Source: Pantoea rwandensis (GTDB lineage Bacteria; Pseudomonadota; Gammaproteobacteria; Enterobacterales; Enterobacteriaceae). From it: a stretch of 64,000 bases of DNA. A program made the position numbers and the translations under genes. Positions 28,087 through 37,298 of the stretch are shown one piece after another. Numbering within the stretch: the stretch's first letter is position 1; every line of letters begins with the position of its first letter. Where the stretch lies: contig NZ_CP009454.1 in assembly GCF_000759475.1 (NCBI RefSeq), positions 4,092,001 to 4,156,000 on the forward strand, written 5' to 3'. The notes under the pieces were generated by a model. That model was not told the DNA's origin, searched no databases, and saw only the letters and a program-made list of their open reading frames with translations.

Positions 28087-28869
28087 TTATTGATTCACCG
28101 GAATCACCGATCCTTGATAGTGCTGGTTGATATATTCGGCAGTTTGCTTTGACTCCAGATCTTTGGCTAATTCAAGAATCCGCGGGTCATGTGCCAGTTT
28201 TGGCGTGGTCACCAGTACATTGGCATACGGATTATCTTTCGCTTGCTCCAGGGCTAGCGCATCTTTCGATGGCACTAGCCCTGCCTGCAACGCGTAGTTA
28301 CCGTTGATGATTGCCAGCTGTGCATCATCCAGTGCACGCGGCAGTTGTGGCGCTTCGATTTCAATGATTTTCAGATGGTGTGGGTTGTCACTGATATCCG
28401 CTGTCGTGACCAGCGAATGGGATGGACTGCCCTTGAGTTTGATCAAACCGCTGTCCTGCAACAGATACAGCGCACGGCTTAAATTAGTGACATTATTGGG
28501 CACCGCGACCTGCGCGCCATCAGTCAGATCTTTTAGGGATTTCACTTTATGCGAGTAAATGCCTAACGGCTCAATATGCACCGTCGCCACCACGGAAAAT
28601 TTCTCCCCCAGGGCTTTTTCTTGATCGCGCAAATAAGGCACATGCTGGAAATAATTCGCATCAACATCGCCGCGCGCTAACAGTTCATTGGCGTTGAGAT
28701 TGCCGTTGAGCTCAATCACTTTCAGGTCGAGCTTTTTATCGGTTTGTTTGATGTGGTTGAGGATTTCACTGTGTGGCACCGGATCGGCCGCCACACGCAA
28801 AGCCGCTGCCGAAGCAGAGGTGCTGAACATCGAGAACAGTGCCAGCGTGGCTATCACCTTTTTTGTCAT
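28087..28869 (-). CDS. MetQ/NlpA-family substrate-binding protein
   Basis: A 260-residue periplasmic binding protein. Its signal peptide ends in SASAA, and it lacks the lipobox Cys usual in MetQ, so it should be soluble. Family blocks include GDVDANYFQHVPYL, VAVPNNVTNLSRALYLLQ and NGNYALQAGL. No permease or ATPase is adjacent, so it must borrow a transporter. It lies 15 nt after the dioxygenase in the same operon, so a sulfur or amino-acid-derived substrate is plausible. AAGGA precedes the start. Confidence 0.85.
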   Translation of the reverse strand: MTKKVIATLALFSMFSTSASAAALRVAADPVPHSEILNHIKQTDKKLDLKVIELNGNLNANELLARGDVDANYFQHVPYLRDQEKALGEKFSVVATVHIEPLGIYSHKVKSLKDLTDGAQVAVPNNVTNLSRALYLLQDSGLIKLKGSPSHSLVTTADISDNPHHLKIIEIEAPQLPRALDDAQLAIINGNYALQAGLVPSKDALALEQAKDNPYANVLVTTPKLAHDPRILELAKDLESKQTAEYINQHYQGSVIPVNQ

Positions 28870-28884
28870 ATGTTTTCCTTACTT

Positions 28885-29904
28885 TTATGATGTTTGAACC
28901 GTGTTCTGGGCGTCGGTGTAGTAACGCGCTGCCACGTCGCGATGCGATCGCAAACGCCCTTTGAGATAGTTCCAGCCCACTTCACGCAGCAGCGGATTAT
29001 TGGGGTCGCTGGTCGGCCCACGCGCTTCAGCCGCGAGCGGCGCGGGTAATTGATAAATCGGCACTTCGGCATCCAACTGCGCCCCCAGGAAAAAGGCGAT
29101 GGAAACTCGCTCCTTCTGTGCAGGTGGTGACAGCACGCGATGTACCGTTGCGCGCAGATAGCCATTGGTTGCAATCTCTAGCAGTTCACCGATGTTCACC
29201 ACAAATGCACCCGATTTTGGCAACGCATCCACCCAGTTTTCTGGCGTCACTTCCACCTGTAATCCGCGCTGTTCATCCTGCAGCAGAAATGTCAGGAAGC
29301 CAGAATCTTTATGCGCACCTACGCCCTGTTGGCTGGCATTGCTCGCCTGCCCGGGGTAGCGAATCAGCTTCACATGTTCATTGGGATGCGAACCGTACAG
29401 CGCATCAAACGCATCCGCCGGCAACGACAGTGATTTGGCGAACGCGCGCAACAGGCGCAGTGCGACATCCGTCATTGCCTGCTGCCAGGCGTGGATCACC
29501 GGCCTTAGCTGCGGCAGCGCCTCTGGCCATAGATTTGGTCCCTGCAGACGCTTCCAGGCGGGATCGCCGTCTTGCAACGTTAATGCCACGCGTTCCGCGC
29601 CAATATCGAACTGCTCACGCTGATCGCGCTGTTCACGGGTGTATTCCACACCAGCCCGGTTGTAGCCGCGGAAATGTGGCGAGTGGATCATTGAGACGCG
29701 TTGCTTCTCCTCATCCGGCAGGGCAAAAAATGCCTGAGTGATGCTTTGCACGTTCTGCAGCAACTGTGGATTGATGCCATGATTGATCAGGTAGAAAAAA
29801 CCGACATCACGCGCCGTGGTGCGCAGTTCAGCGAGATAAGGCGACTGTTCAGCATCCGGGAGTTCCAGCAGCGCCAAATCCAGCACCGGCAATGTTTCCG
29901 CCAT
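28885..29904 (-). CDS. Isopenicillin-N-synthase-like Fe(II)/2-oxoglutarate dioxygenase
   Basis: A 339-residue protein. N-terminal DIOX_N region, then the iron triad His and Asp in VGAHKDSGFLTF and His in ATVHRVLSPP, and the 2-oxoglutarate-binding Arg-x-Ser in ERVSIAFF. Bacterial members oxidise varied small molecules, and the name does not imply antibiotic synthesis. AAGGAG precedes the start. First gene of a two-gene operon with the MetQ-like binding protein. Confidence 0.87.
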   Translation of the reverse strand: MAETLPVLDLALLELPDAEQSPYLAELRTTARDVGFFYLINHGINPQLLQNVQSITQAFFALPDEEKQRVSMIHSPHFRGYNRAGVEYTREQRDQREQFDIGAERVALTLQDGDPAWKRLQGPNLWPEALPQLRPVIHAWQQAMTDVALRLLRAFAKSLSLPADAFDALYGSHPNEHVKLIRYPGQASNASQQGVGAHKDSGFLTFLLQDEQRGLQVEVTPENWVDALPKSGAFVVNIGELLEIATNGYLRATVHRVLSPPAQKERVSIAFFLGAQLDAEVPIYQLPAPLAAEARGPTSDPNNPLLREVGWNYLKGRLRSHRDVAARYYTDAQNTVQTS

Positions 29905-30112
29905 AAAATTTGCTCCTTAACGCAGTAAAATTCTGCGTTTACGCTGCCATTGGCGTCCCATTCCAGCCAATACTGTTGCGCAATATGTTATGGCGAATGA
30001 TTTTTAGGAAAGCTTCAGCAATCGATATGCAAAAAGCGGTAAATCCGTGCCGCTTCCCGCTATAATCGCGCCGTCAAAACTTTGCCTACCCGCACCACAC
30101 AGGAGATGCCGT

Positions 30113-30790
30113 ATGAACCAAGGCCCGTTAACCGAGAAAGAACTGAACTGGCTGGAAGATATGCTGGAGAAATACGGCAATGAACAGTCGGTGGTGGATA
30201 CCTCCGAGCTGGATGGCATGCTGACGGCTCTGCTCTCCGGCCCGAACGATATCGAACCGAGCGAGTGGCTGGTGGCGATGTGGGGTGACAAGAAGCACAT
30301 TCCAAAATGGTCCAGCGAGCGTGAAATGGATCGTTTTATGGCGCTGATTTTCCAGCACTTCAACGACATTGCCGAACGTCTGGCGGAGTTCCCGGATCAG
30401 TTTGATCCGCTGTTTGGCATGCAGGAAATGGAAGGTCAGGAGTTCACCGTAGTGGAAGACTGGTGTTATGGCTATCTGCGCGGCGTGGCGTTAGATCAAG
30501 ACTGGGATCAGCTGCCAGAGAGCCTGCAACCGGCGATGGAAGCCATTAAGCTGCACGGTAGCGAAGCGCAGTTGGCAACGCGCGAAGCGTTCTCGCCAGA
30601 GGAGTTTGAAGCCAGCATTGACGCCATTCGCCCAGCGGCGCTGGAACTGCATGAATACTGGCAGGAACAGCGCATGGCGCAGCCGGATCCAGAACCTCAG
30701 CTGCCACACTTCGCGGGCGAGAAAACCGGCCGTAACGATCCCTGCCCGTGTGGTAGCGGTAAGAAGTACAAGCAGTGTTGCGGTAAATAA
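30113..30790 (+). CDS. YecA/UPF0149 protein with C-terminal SecC zinc motif
   Basis: A 225-residue protein. The YecA domain ([31 protein letters not shown]) is followed by the SecC-type metal site [14 protein letters not shown]. In E. coli YecA this motif binds iron or zinc and the protein associates with ribosomes and the Sec pathway. The start [10 protein letters not shown] has AGGAG 7 nt before it. A TATAAT at 30061 could be its -10. Confidence 0.88.
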   Translation: MNQGPLTEKELNWLEDMLEKYGNEQSVVDTSELDGMLTALLSGPNDIEPSEWLVAMWGDKKHIPKWSSEREMDRFMALIFQHFNDIAERLAEFPDQFDPLFGMQEMEGQEFTVVEDWCYGYLRGVALDQDWDQLPESLQPAMEAIKLHGSEAQLATREAFSPEEFEASIDAIRPAALELHEYWQEQRMAQPDPEPQLPHFAGEKTGRNDPCPCGSGKKYKQCCGK

Positions 30791-30930
30791 CGCCACATCA
30801 CCGTAAGAGGGCGTCAGGTCGCGCCCTCTCCTCAATCTGCTTTCAATGTTGCAATTTCACTGAACCCAACTCACGTCGTATACGGCCCTCAGGCTGTCTC
30901 GTGCGGGCTTTTCGCAAAATCTCCCACATA

Positions 30931-31980
30931 TTAAGAGGCAGGCTTCACCTCCGTGACCAGGGTCGGCAATTGCCATGCACCGCCAGCGCGAATCGCACGG
31001 CACATGCCGGTGGTGGCATCACTACTCTGGACGAAATCTTTGCCATCCCATACCCAGGCCGCTGTGCTCCAGCAGTCGCCAATACCGCGTCCTTTCTGTG
31101 CCTCAGAAATCACACCCTGGCTGTAATCGGAACCGGAATCGGTGATCAGCTGCGGTTTACCCTGTAATGCACGATCCATCAGCCAGTAGCCATAGCCTTC
31201 GTTATAGGCGCCGCGCCAGCATAGCGCGGCAATCAGCACATGCGCGTCATCCACTGGCGTTAATGTGAGTGGCTCAGCGCCTTCTTCGGGTTGATCATCC
31301 GTAGGGTCCAGATTATCGCAGCTGTCGTCATCGGTCAGTGAAGCAATCAGCTTCGGCTTGAGCAACGCCAGTTCATCCGCACTCAACGGACGCGGTGCGG
31401 CTTTTTCGACGTTGACCTGCTGGATCACCGGCATCGCCACTGCTGCGGGAACACTGTTTTCAGGCTTATTGCCTTTGCGCACCAGTGCGCCCGGCGTACT
31501 CAGACGGCCCTGCGCATAGTCCATCTTCAGCAGCGTGGCAAAGGCACCATTACTGGAAAGCTCGAACGGCTCTTCGCCCCCGCGAAACTCCACTTTGCCA
31601 CTGCCTTTGATCGCATTAATCAGCGCCAGCGTTTGAGCGTCGGTTAGCGTCCACTCATCGTTCTCCGCTTTGGTGACCTCGCCCTGGGCGTGATCATCAA
31701 TCCACAGCGCCAGTGCATCCACTTGCTTAGAGTCATCATCGCCAGTATCAGCCAGCACCACACGGCCGTGGGTCGGTGCATTGGGCCCGCCCTCACGCGT
31801 AAGCAGTACTGAGCCCCCTGCGCCCTCTTCAGCGCTGTAGCCTGCAGCCCGGCAGGTCAACGTATTGTCACAGGCGAGTTCCCAGTCTTTATGGCTAAAG
31901 GAGACGCCGTCTTCATCTGCCAGCAATGGCGCGCTCAAACTGGTGAGCAGTGCGAACGCCAGCAGCAATCGGGTTTTCAT
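30931..31980 (-). CDS. DUF1176 periplasmic protein
   Basis: A 349-residue protein. Signal peptide cut after APLLA near residue 21. The mature part starts with FSHKDWELACDNTLTCRAAGY, the DUF1176 opening, and several Cys recur in the second half (ALCWRGAYNEGY, DCWSTAAWVWDG). Function unknown. GGAG precedes the ATG. Confidence 0.85.
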   Translation of the reverse strand: MKTRLLLAFALLTSLSAPLLADEDGVSFSHKDWELACDNTLTCRAAGYSAEEGAGGSVLLTREGGPNAPTHGRVVLADTGDDDSKQVDALALWIDDHAQGEVTKAENDEWTLTDAQTLALINAIKGSGKVEFRGGEEPFELSSNGAFATLLKMDYAQGRLSTPGALVRKGNKPENSVPAAVAMPVIQQVNVEKAAPRPLSADELALLKPKLIASLTDDDSCDNLDPTDDQPEEGAEPLTLTPVDDAHVLIAALCWRGAYNEGYGYWLMDRALQGKPQLITDSGSDYSQGVISEAQKGRGIGDCWSTAAWVWDGKDFVQSSDATTGMCRAIRAGGAWQLPTLVTEVKPAS

Positions 31981-32064
31981 GCCATCACTCCATAACGGTA
32001 AAGGTGGCTAGTGTGATGATTTTTAGGGCGCGGGAGAAGTGAATTTTTTGCGCTGATAGCCAGT

Positions 32065-32955
32065 CTACAGTGACGCTACAATTTGCTGGCGTAGCCACTG
32101 TTGGGCGGGATCACGATGGAGCCGTTGATGCCACAGCATTAAAATATCAAAGCCGGGAATCTCCAGTGGTGGAGTGAAGACGTGAAGATGTACGGCACTG
32201 CGCACCAGCCGCTCGGGTAGCACAGCGACCAAATCACTGTTCGCCAGCGCTTCCAGCATAAACAGGAAATGCGGAACCGACAGAACGACACGACGCGAGC
32301 GTCCCAATTTTGCCAGCGCGTTATCAGTTGCGGCACTGAACCCGCCACCATCAGGCGAGATCAGCACAAATTCCAGCTGACAGAACTGATCCAGCGTCGG
32401 TGCCTGCTGTAACTGTGGATGGTCTCGCCGACCCGCCAGCACGTAGCGCTCACTGAACAACTTGCGCTGATGCAGGTTCGCTGGCGCGTTGTCACCGGTA
32501 TGGAACACCACATCCAGCGCTCCTTTCTCCAGTTGTAGAGCAATCTGCGGCGGGTTAAGCGCGAAGACCGCCATCCGGCTTTGTGGCGCGGCCTCGCGAA
32601 TGTTGTTGAGCGCGGGCAGCACCAGGGCTGTGGACATGTAATCGGTGGCGGCTATACGCCAGGTGTCTTCAGCATGGGTCGGATTAAAGGCCTCCGGCGG
32701 AGCAACGGCACGCGTTAATCCCTCCAATGCCTTTCTTAGCGGTTCACGCAGACCTTCAGCGCGCGCAGTGGGCAACATACCGCGCGGCCCCGGCAACAGC
32801 AGAGGATCATCGAATACCGTGCGCAACCTGGCCAGCTGTGCACTCACCGAGGGTTGCGATAAATTCAGCCGCTGCGCCGCGCGCGTTACGTTCAACTCCT
32901 GCAGCAGAACATCCAGTGTCCGCAGCAGATTCAAATCCAGCGCATTGATATTCAC
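32065..32955 (-). CDS. LysR-family transcriptional regulator
   Basis: A 296-residue LTTR with GTG start. HTH ELNVTRAAQRLNLSQPSVSAQL lies at residues ~20-42. Its C-terminal domain resembles the NodD/LinR-like group. Divergent (90-nt gap) from the quinone-reductase-like gene and probably its regulator. Confidence 0.88.
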   Translation of the reverse strand: MNINALDLNLLRTLDVLLQELNVTRAAQRLNLSQPSVSAQLARLRTVFDDPLLLPGPRGMLPTARAEGLREPLRKALEGLTRAVAPPEAFNPTHAEDTWRIAATDYMSTALVLPALNNIREAAPQSRMAVFALNPPQIALQLEKGALDVVFHTGDNAPANLHQRKLFSERYVLAGRRDHPQLQQAPTLDQFCQLEFVLISPDGGGFSAATDNALAKLGRSRRVVLSVPHFLFMLEALANSDLVAVLPERLVRSAVHLHVFTPPLEIPGFDILMLWHQRLHRDPAQQWLRQQIVASL

Positions 32956-33045
32956 TGTGACTATACCTGCGATATGAGCAATTGATTTCTACTATATCCA
33001 GCGGCGTCATAACCTGCAGCTGTTTTCAACTCACAGGACTCAGCC

Positions 33046-33822
33046 ATGAATGTACTGATTGTGTATGCCCATCCAGAGCCGCGTTCACTGAGCGGTTCGT
33101 TGAAAGATTTCGCCGTCAATCACCTCCAGCAAGCAGGCCATCAGGTGCAAGTATCTGACCTCTATGCCATGCAGTGGAAAGCTCAGCTTGATGCTGCAGA
33201 TACACTGGCGCCACTGGTGGGCGCACACTATGACGCCACACTGGATTCCCGTTGCGCTTTTGACCAACAGCTACAGGCTGCCGATATTGCCGCAGAGCAG
33301 GAGAAACTGCGCTGGGCCGATACGGTGATTTTCCAGTTTCCGCTGTGGTGGTTCAGCATGCCCGCCATCATGAAAGGCTGGTTTGACCGGGTTTATGCTA
33401 ATGGATTTGCTTACGGTGTCGGCGAACACAATGAACAGCACTGGGGGGATCGTTACGGCGAAGGCAATATGACAGGCAAACGCGCGATGCTGGTGGTGAC
33501 CACCGGCGGCTGGGAATCACATTATAGCCCGCGCGGTATCAATGGGCCGATTGATCAACTGTTGTTCCCGATTCAGCACGGCATGCTGTTCTATCCCGGC
33601 TTCAGCGTGTTGCCGCCTCTGGTGTTTTATCGTGTACAGAAATCCGCGCAGGAACGCTTTGCTGGCTGGTGCGATACCCTGGCCACGCGGCTGGATACGC
33701 TGGCGGACACGGCACCGATTGCCTTTCGTCAGCAAAATGGCGGCGACTATGCAATTCCCGCGTTAACGCTGAAAGATACGTTAGCGAAAGGAAAAAGTGG
33801 TTTTGCTGTGCATGTGAAATGA
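33046..33822 (+). CDS. NAD(P)H-dependent flavin oxidoreductase (NQO1/KefF/MdaB-like)
   Basis: A 258-residue flavodoxin-like protein. YAHPEPRSLSGSL forms the FMN/FAD phosphate loop and FQFPLWWFSMPAIMKGWFDRV the flavin-contact helix typical of two-electron quinone reductases. AGGAC precedes the start. Control by the divergent LysR gene, probably in response to quinones or electrophiles, is inferred. Confidence 0.87.
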   Translation: MNVLIVYAHPEPRSLSGSLKDFAVNHLQQAGHQVQVSDLYAMQWKAQLDAADTLAPLVGAHYDATLDSRCAFDQQLQAADIAAEQEKLRWADTVIFQFPLWWFSMPAIMKGWFDRVYANGFAYGVGEHNEQHWGDRYGEGNMTGKRAMLVVTTGGWESHYSPRGINGPIDQLLFPIQHGMLFYPGFSVLPPLVFYRVQKSAQERFAGWCDTLATRLDTLADTAPIAFRQQNGGDYAIPALTLKDTLAKGKSGFAVHVK

Positions 33823-33838
33823 TTAAGCGGCGTTGGCG

Positions 33839-34168
33839 CTACTCATACAGCCAACGCCCTGCCTTGGCAGATTCAATCAGCATGCTCAGGGTAAAATCAG
33901 GCACCACAGGGACTTCACGCTTGTTGAAGGGATTCAGGATCTGCGCCAGTGACGGTTCGTCCGGATAGTAGGTATCAATTAAAAAACCGCCACGATCTAC
34001 CGCGAATTCGCTGAAGAACTCGTCCATCAACGCCTGCGCTTCTTCACGCTCGAAGTTCAGATCGGTATCGATATCAATCTGCGGCGTGAGTGTTTTTTGT
34101 TTAAACAGATAGACACCGTCGTAGCGGCGCACTAATTCGTAGATACGCTGGTCGATTTCGTCGGTCAT
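33839..34168 (-). CDS. DUF1493-family protein
   Basis: A 109-residue acidic protein. FEREEAQALMDEFFSEFAVD and FLIDTYYPDEPSL match the enterobacterial DUF1493 family, some of which resemble acyl carrier proteins. Function unknown. ATG at 34168 has GGAGG 7 nt before it; a GTG one codon upstream is also open. Last clear gene of the minus-strand fliA-flhD-flhC series. Confidence 0.75.
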   Translation of the reverse strand: MTDEIDQRIYELVRRYDGVYLFKQKTLTPQIDIDTDLNFEREEAQALMDEFFSEFAVDRGGFLIDTYYPDEPSLAQILNPFNKREVPVVPDFTLSMLIESAKAGRWLYE

Positions 34169-34171
34169 CAC

Positions 34172-34432
34172 CTACCCTCCTGTTAAACCAGCGGCTATTC
34201 TGCCATGCAATCTCATCTGCCAGGTAGCGCAAATGATAGCACTGTGCCGCTCTGCTTCATGCGCTGCCAATAAACCGTCGTTCCATGGCTTGAAACCGCG
34301 CAGCCAATTGGCTTCCGCCAGAAAAAACATTAAATTACATAAAGATAAACAATAAAATTCATTCAATGACTCCTTCAATGTTGATAGCCCGCACCTGAGC
34401 GCGATGCGGGCTAATAACTTTCTGGTCATCAT
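34172..34432 (-). CDS. Doubtful small ORF between flhC and the DUF1493 gene
   Basis: An 86-codon frame with a partly hydrophobic centre (FYCLSLCNLMFFLAEANW), ending one base before the DUF1493 frame opens. No domain recognised and no clear ribosome-binding site. It may simply be leader sequence of the DUF1493 gene. Reported because it fills the gap. Confidence 0.25.
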   Translation of the reverse strand: MMTRKLLARIALRCGLSTLKESLNEFYCLSLCNLMFFLAEANWLRGFKPWNDGLLAAHEAERHSAIICATWQMRLHGRIAAGLTGG

Positions 34433-34448
34433 GGATGATTTACCAGCC

Positions 34449-35027
34449 TCACACGGTCACCGGAAGAAAGGTGGCGGCTGCCAGGACGTGTTGTTTATTC
34501 ACGTGATCGACAGGAGATTTTTTACAGGCGCGGGAGGGGGGACTGCACAAACTGCAGGTAAAGGGTTTTTTGATGTTCTCGGTGATCACCACATATCCTC
34601 CCTGGCAGATTCTGCACGTTGTGCGGGAAATAATACCGCAATCAATAAAGCGTAATAAGGTCCAGGCGCGTGTTAGCCCTAATATTGGTTTTTCATGGCT
34701 TTGAGCAGCACACTGTTCCAGATAGAGTCGGTAAGATTTCATCAATACGTTAATTGGCGGCCCTTTTTCCGTCAATTTTAAATACAGATAGATGTTATAA
34801 AACATCGATGCGTGAATATTTTGCTCCCATGACACAAACCAATCTTCTGAGAAAGGCAGCATACCTTTTGGCGGAGGTACTCCTCGTAACGCTTTATATA
34901 AGCGTAATAATCGTCGGCGGCTTAGAGATGTCTCAGATTCTAAAACCTGCATACGTGCGCCGAGCGAAATCAACTCCATAGCGATATGATCATCAAGCAT
35001 TTCCTGCAACAAATTCTTCTCACTCAT
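34449..35027 (-). CDS. flhC: FlhC-like flagellar master regulator
   Basis: A 192-residue protein, exactly the usual FlhC length. SEKNLLQEMLDDHIAMELI opens the protein, and VPPPKGMLPFSEDWFVSWEQN, SYRLYLEQC and LTRAWTLLRF are FlhC hallmarks. The zinc ligands appear as two CxxC pairs (TTCRICQGG and FTCSLCSPPSRA). It is clearly diverged from E. coli FlhC. With FlhD it would form FlhD4C2 to activate class II flagellar promoters. The start has GAGG inside the flhD 3' end, so translation is coupled. No mot, che or fli structural genes are nearby. Confidence 0.88.
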   Translation of the reverse strand: MSEKNLLQEMLDDHIAMELISLGARMQVLESETSLSRRRLLRLYKALRGVPPPKGMLPFSEDWFVSWEQNIHASMFYNIYLYLKLTEKGPPINVLMKSYRLYLEQCAAQSHEKPILGLTRAWTLLRFIDCGIISRTTCRICQGGYVVITENIKKPFTCSLCSPPSRACKKSPVDHVNKQHVLAAATFLPVTV

Positions 35028-35037
35028 TCTGATCACC

Positions 35038-35379
35038 TCAATCTGTTGTTACGAGATCTTTATTGAGCGAATTCAGTAAATCCGTCGACAAGATAATGCC
35101 CGTGTGAATGTTCTGTAGTGCCTCAATTCGTGATTCTTTCGTGAGATTCTCAATCAAGAATTCATCATCAATGCGTAAGCGGCAAATGAATTGATTGGTC
35201 GAGGCCAACTTCATCAATTGGGGTAACGTCAGAACTTTAAGATTATCGATGGTCGCTTCCGATAACCCAAGACGGAAGCCTGCTGCAAACTTATCCTGTC
35301 TAATTAATTGTTGCGCCAGTAAAAGGTAAGATAAATTCAAATCGTGGATATGCGGAAGATACTCATCAAAGTCAGACAT
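35038..35379 (-). CDS. flhD: FlhD-like flagellar master regulator
   Basis: A 113-residue protein. IHDLNLSYLLLAQQLIRQDKF and TLPQLMKLASTNQFICRLR match FlhD closely, followed by IHTGIILSTDLLN. A single Cys sits in FICRLR, at the position of the FlhD dimer Cys. The start was set at MSDFDEYL with AGGTG before it. 10 nt upstream of flhC. Diverged from the E. coli protein, which suggests a paralogue rather than the housekeeping copy. Confidence 0.87.
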   Translation of the reverse strand: MSDFDEYLPHIHDLNLSYLLLAQQLIRQDKFAAGFRLGLSEATIDNLKVLTLPQLMKLASTNQFICRLRIDDEFLIENLTKESRIEALQNIHTGIILSTDLLNSLNKDLVTTD

Positions 35380-35690
35380 TGATAACACCTTGTGTTTATC
35401 GTGCGGAGCACGGGTTCAATAAGAGAGGAATATCTATTCCCATGTGATGCTAATCATCGTGTGATCGTGAGTTAAACGTTTTTGCCAGCGACGCGAAAAC
35501 CACTGATCAACGATTGAGTCGCATCCAGCAATGAAAAAATGATATCCATCAGAAATTCCCGTAACAATACCGCAGAAAAGACTGACTGAGGAAATCTCTT
35601 TAAGATCATGATTAACAAAGATAATAAGATTATTAATTCTTATTAATTATCAAGTTCATCCGTTAGCGAATCCTGAGTTGCTTCAAACCT
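35380..35690 (-). other. Leader region between fliA and flhD
   Basis: No ORF. The length suggests flhD has its own promoter with a long leader, as in other enterobacteria. Contains the GGAATA palindrome and a one-sided TGTGATCGTGAG sequence resembling a CRP half-site. Confidence 0.4.
35427..35440. promoter_or_regulatory. Palindrome upstream of flhD
   Basis: GGAATA-TC-TATTCC, perfect 6-bp arms, centred about 54 nt before the flhD start in a 311-nt non-coding gap that carries the flhD leader. It could be an operator; a match to RcsAB is only partial. Confidence 0.35.
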
Positions 35691-36419
35691 TTAGATCGCT
35701 TCATCATAATCCAGACGACTGCGCAAACGTTTTAATGCCAGACTGTGAAGCTGGCTCACCCGTGTTTCTGAAATATTGAGAAACAGAGCGATTTCGCGCA
35801 TAGTGAGATCATGATGATAATAAAACTGTAAGATGACTCTTTCTCGCTTCGGCATAAAACGTAAGTATTGCGTAATAAGCTGAATCAAATCTTGCTGGAT
35901 TGAATGATGCAAAGGGTTTAACAAAGCATGTTCATCGTTGGCCTGTTCCCATAAATCGGCATAATGCTCTCGCAGTTCATCAATCGAGTGAAGCTGGCTA
36001 TTATATTTATCTTCCAGCATCTGATGGAAACCCCGCAGTGGCACCCCCATTCGCTCGGCAATATCCCGTTCACTCGCGCTCGAGCCTTTCTCCTGTTCAA
36101 CAATCTTGATAATTGCAGAAATTTGACGCGAATGCGTTCTGACACGACGCGGTACCCAATCACGCCCGCGCAGTTCATCAATTAACGCCCAACGCACACA
36201 TTGTGTCACCCAGGCGCTGAGGGCAACGCCTTTCTTCTCGTCAAAGCTGTCAACGGCGGCAATAAATCCCATTGCACCTGCTTGAATGAGATCATCGAAT
36301 TCTACGCTATTTGGTAGCCTTTTTTTCAGGCGCAACACTTCCTCTCTCACCAGAAAATGATATGTCGACCACAACTCACTTTTATCATCAATTCCGGATG
36401 TTGTGTATAACACATCCAT
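35691..36419 (-). CDS. fliA: FliA-like flagellar sigma factor (sigma 28)
   Basis: A 242-residue sigma factor. Region 2 is SVEFDDLIQAGAMGFIAAVDSFD, the 2.4 area reads RGRDWVPRRVRTHSRQI, and region 4 is LTMREIALFLNISETRVSQLHSLALKRLRS; all are FliA-type. It is diverged from E. coli FliA. The start follows AGGGTGG. It directs class III flagellar transcription in normal systems, but here it stands beside flhDC without any structural gene. No FlgM-type anti-sigma gene is visible in the window. Confidence 0.88.
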   Translation of the reverse strand: MDVLYTTSGIDDKSELWSTYHFLVREEVLRLKKRLPNSVEFDDLIQAGAMGFIAAVDSFDEKKGVALSAWVTQCVRWALIDELRGRDWVPRRVRTHSRQISAIIKIVEQEKGSSASERDIAERMGVPLRGFHQMLEDKYNSQLHSIDELREHYADLWEQANDEHALLNPLHHSIQQDLIQLITQYLRFMPKRERVILQFYYHHDLTMREIALFLNISETRVSQLHSLALKRLRSRLDYDEAI

Positions 36420-37298
36420 ATTAACCACCCTGTAACCGTCTTTAAACTGATTATCGGGCGAGTGCTATTGTTTAAATAGTGCGATAAGATTTCAATACCA
36501 ATGCTATTTAATCTCTTTCATTCGTCAATGAGTAGCGCGTTAAAATATCTCTCTCAACTGAGTCTTTTGTACCGATATGAGATAAAGCCAGCCCCCTTCG
36601 TTTGTCAACAGCAAAATCCCGTTGATGCCAATGCTCTGCTCGTCTGATGCTGAGATAATTTTCCTATTCTCTCTCTCACTTGCACGACCGCACTCACGAT
36701 TTCCTGCTTCACCACCCTGTCCTGATTCACCTAACACGATCCGGCACCGAAATGCAGATCCTCAAAGACACAAGGGCGATGGCTTCCTGTCAGCATCAGC
36801 GAAGCATGTTCACGTATTCAGGATGCTGATTTCCCGAGAAAAAAACCCGCCATGAACCGCGATAACACCCTGCAGTAGCGAGCATTTCCGTGCTGTCTCA
36901 AGTCAATCAGGTGTAGCAGAGTGGGCTGAGCCTGCGGCATCAATCAGTACCTCACCTTGCTAACATTTAGCGTGCCATTTTCGACCTCCCGCTATGGGGC
37001 TACCTGGCTGGTTCGCCTTTTTTCAGATGAAAAATACTAATCATTATTACGCTAACAACTTACGAGTAGCGGTTATTAGCATTGTTAATTATCAATAAAA
37101 AATAACCACTTAATTTTAGCGGTTTACCTATCATAAAAAACCTTAATGATTAAGGGGCTTTTCAACATTTTTCAGGAAAATAATCGCAGGAAAGTGCTGA
37201 AAATCTGGCACTCTTTAGCTGAAAAATGGGAACGGTGACCGCAAAAATAACATTAACAACCGACCCGCTCTTTACCCTAATTGATAGACAACTTCTTT
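36420..37298. other. Long AT-rich gap between fliA and the ToxR-like gene
   Basis: About 880 nt without a convincing gene. Small open frames on both strands (36540-36737 minus, 36622-36855 plus) have no domain or ribosome-binding site. A perfect palindrome CCTTAAT-G-ATTAAGG lies at 37141-37155, flanked by an A-run and CTTTT. It may hold two divergent promoters and decayed genes. Confidence 0.45.

Noticed and set aside
28885..29904. Beta-lactam biosynthesis cluster suggested by the isopenicillin-N-synthase-like gene
   Set aside because: No ACV synthetase or other pathway gene; the name covers a broad dioxygenase family.
36540..36855. Opposed small ORFs in the fliA-toxR-like gap
   Set aside because: Low-complexity, overlapping each other on opposite strands, no start signals.
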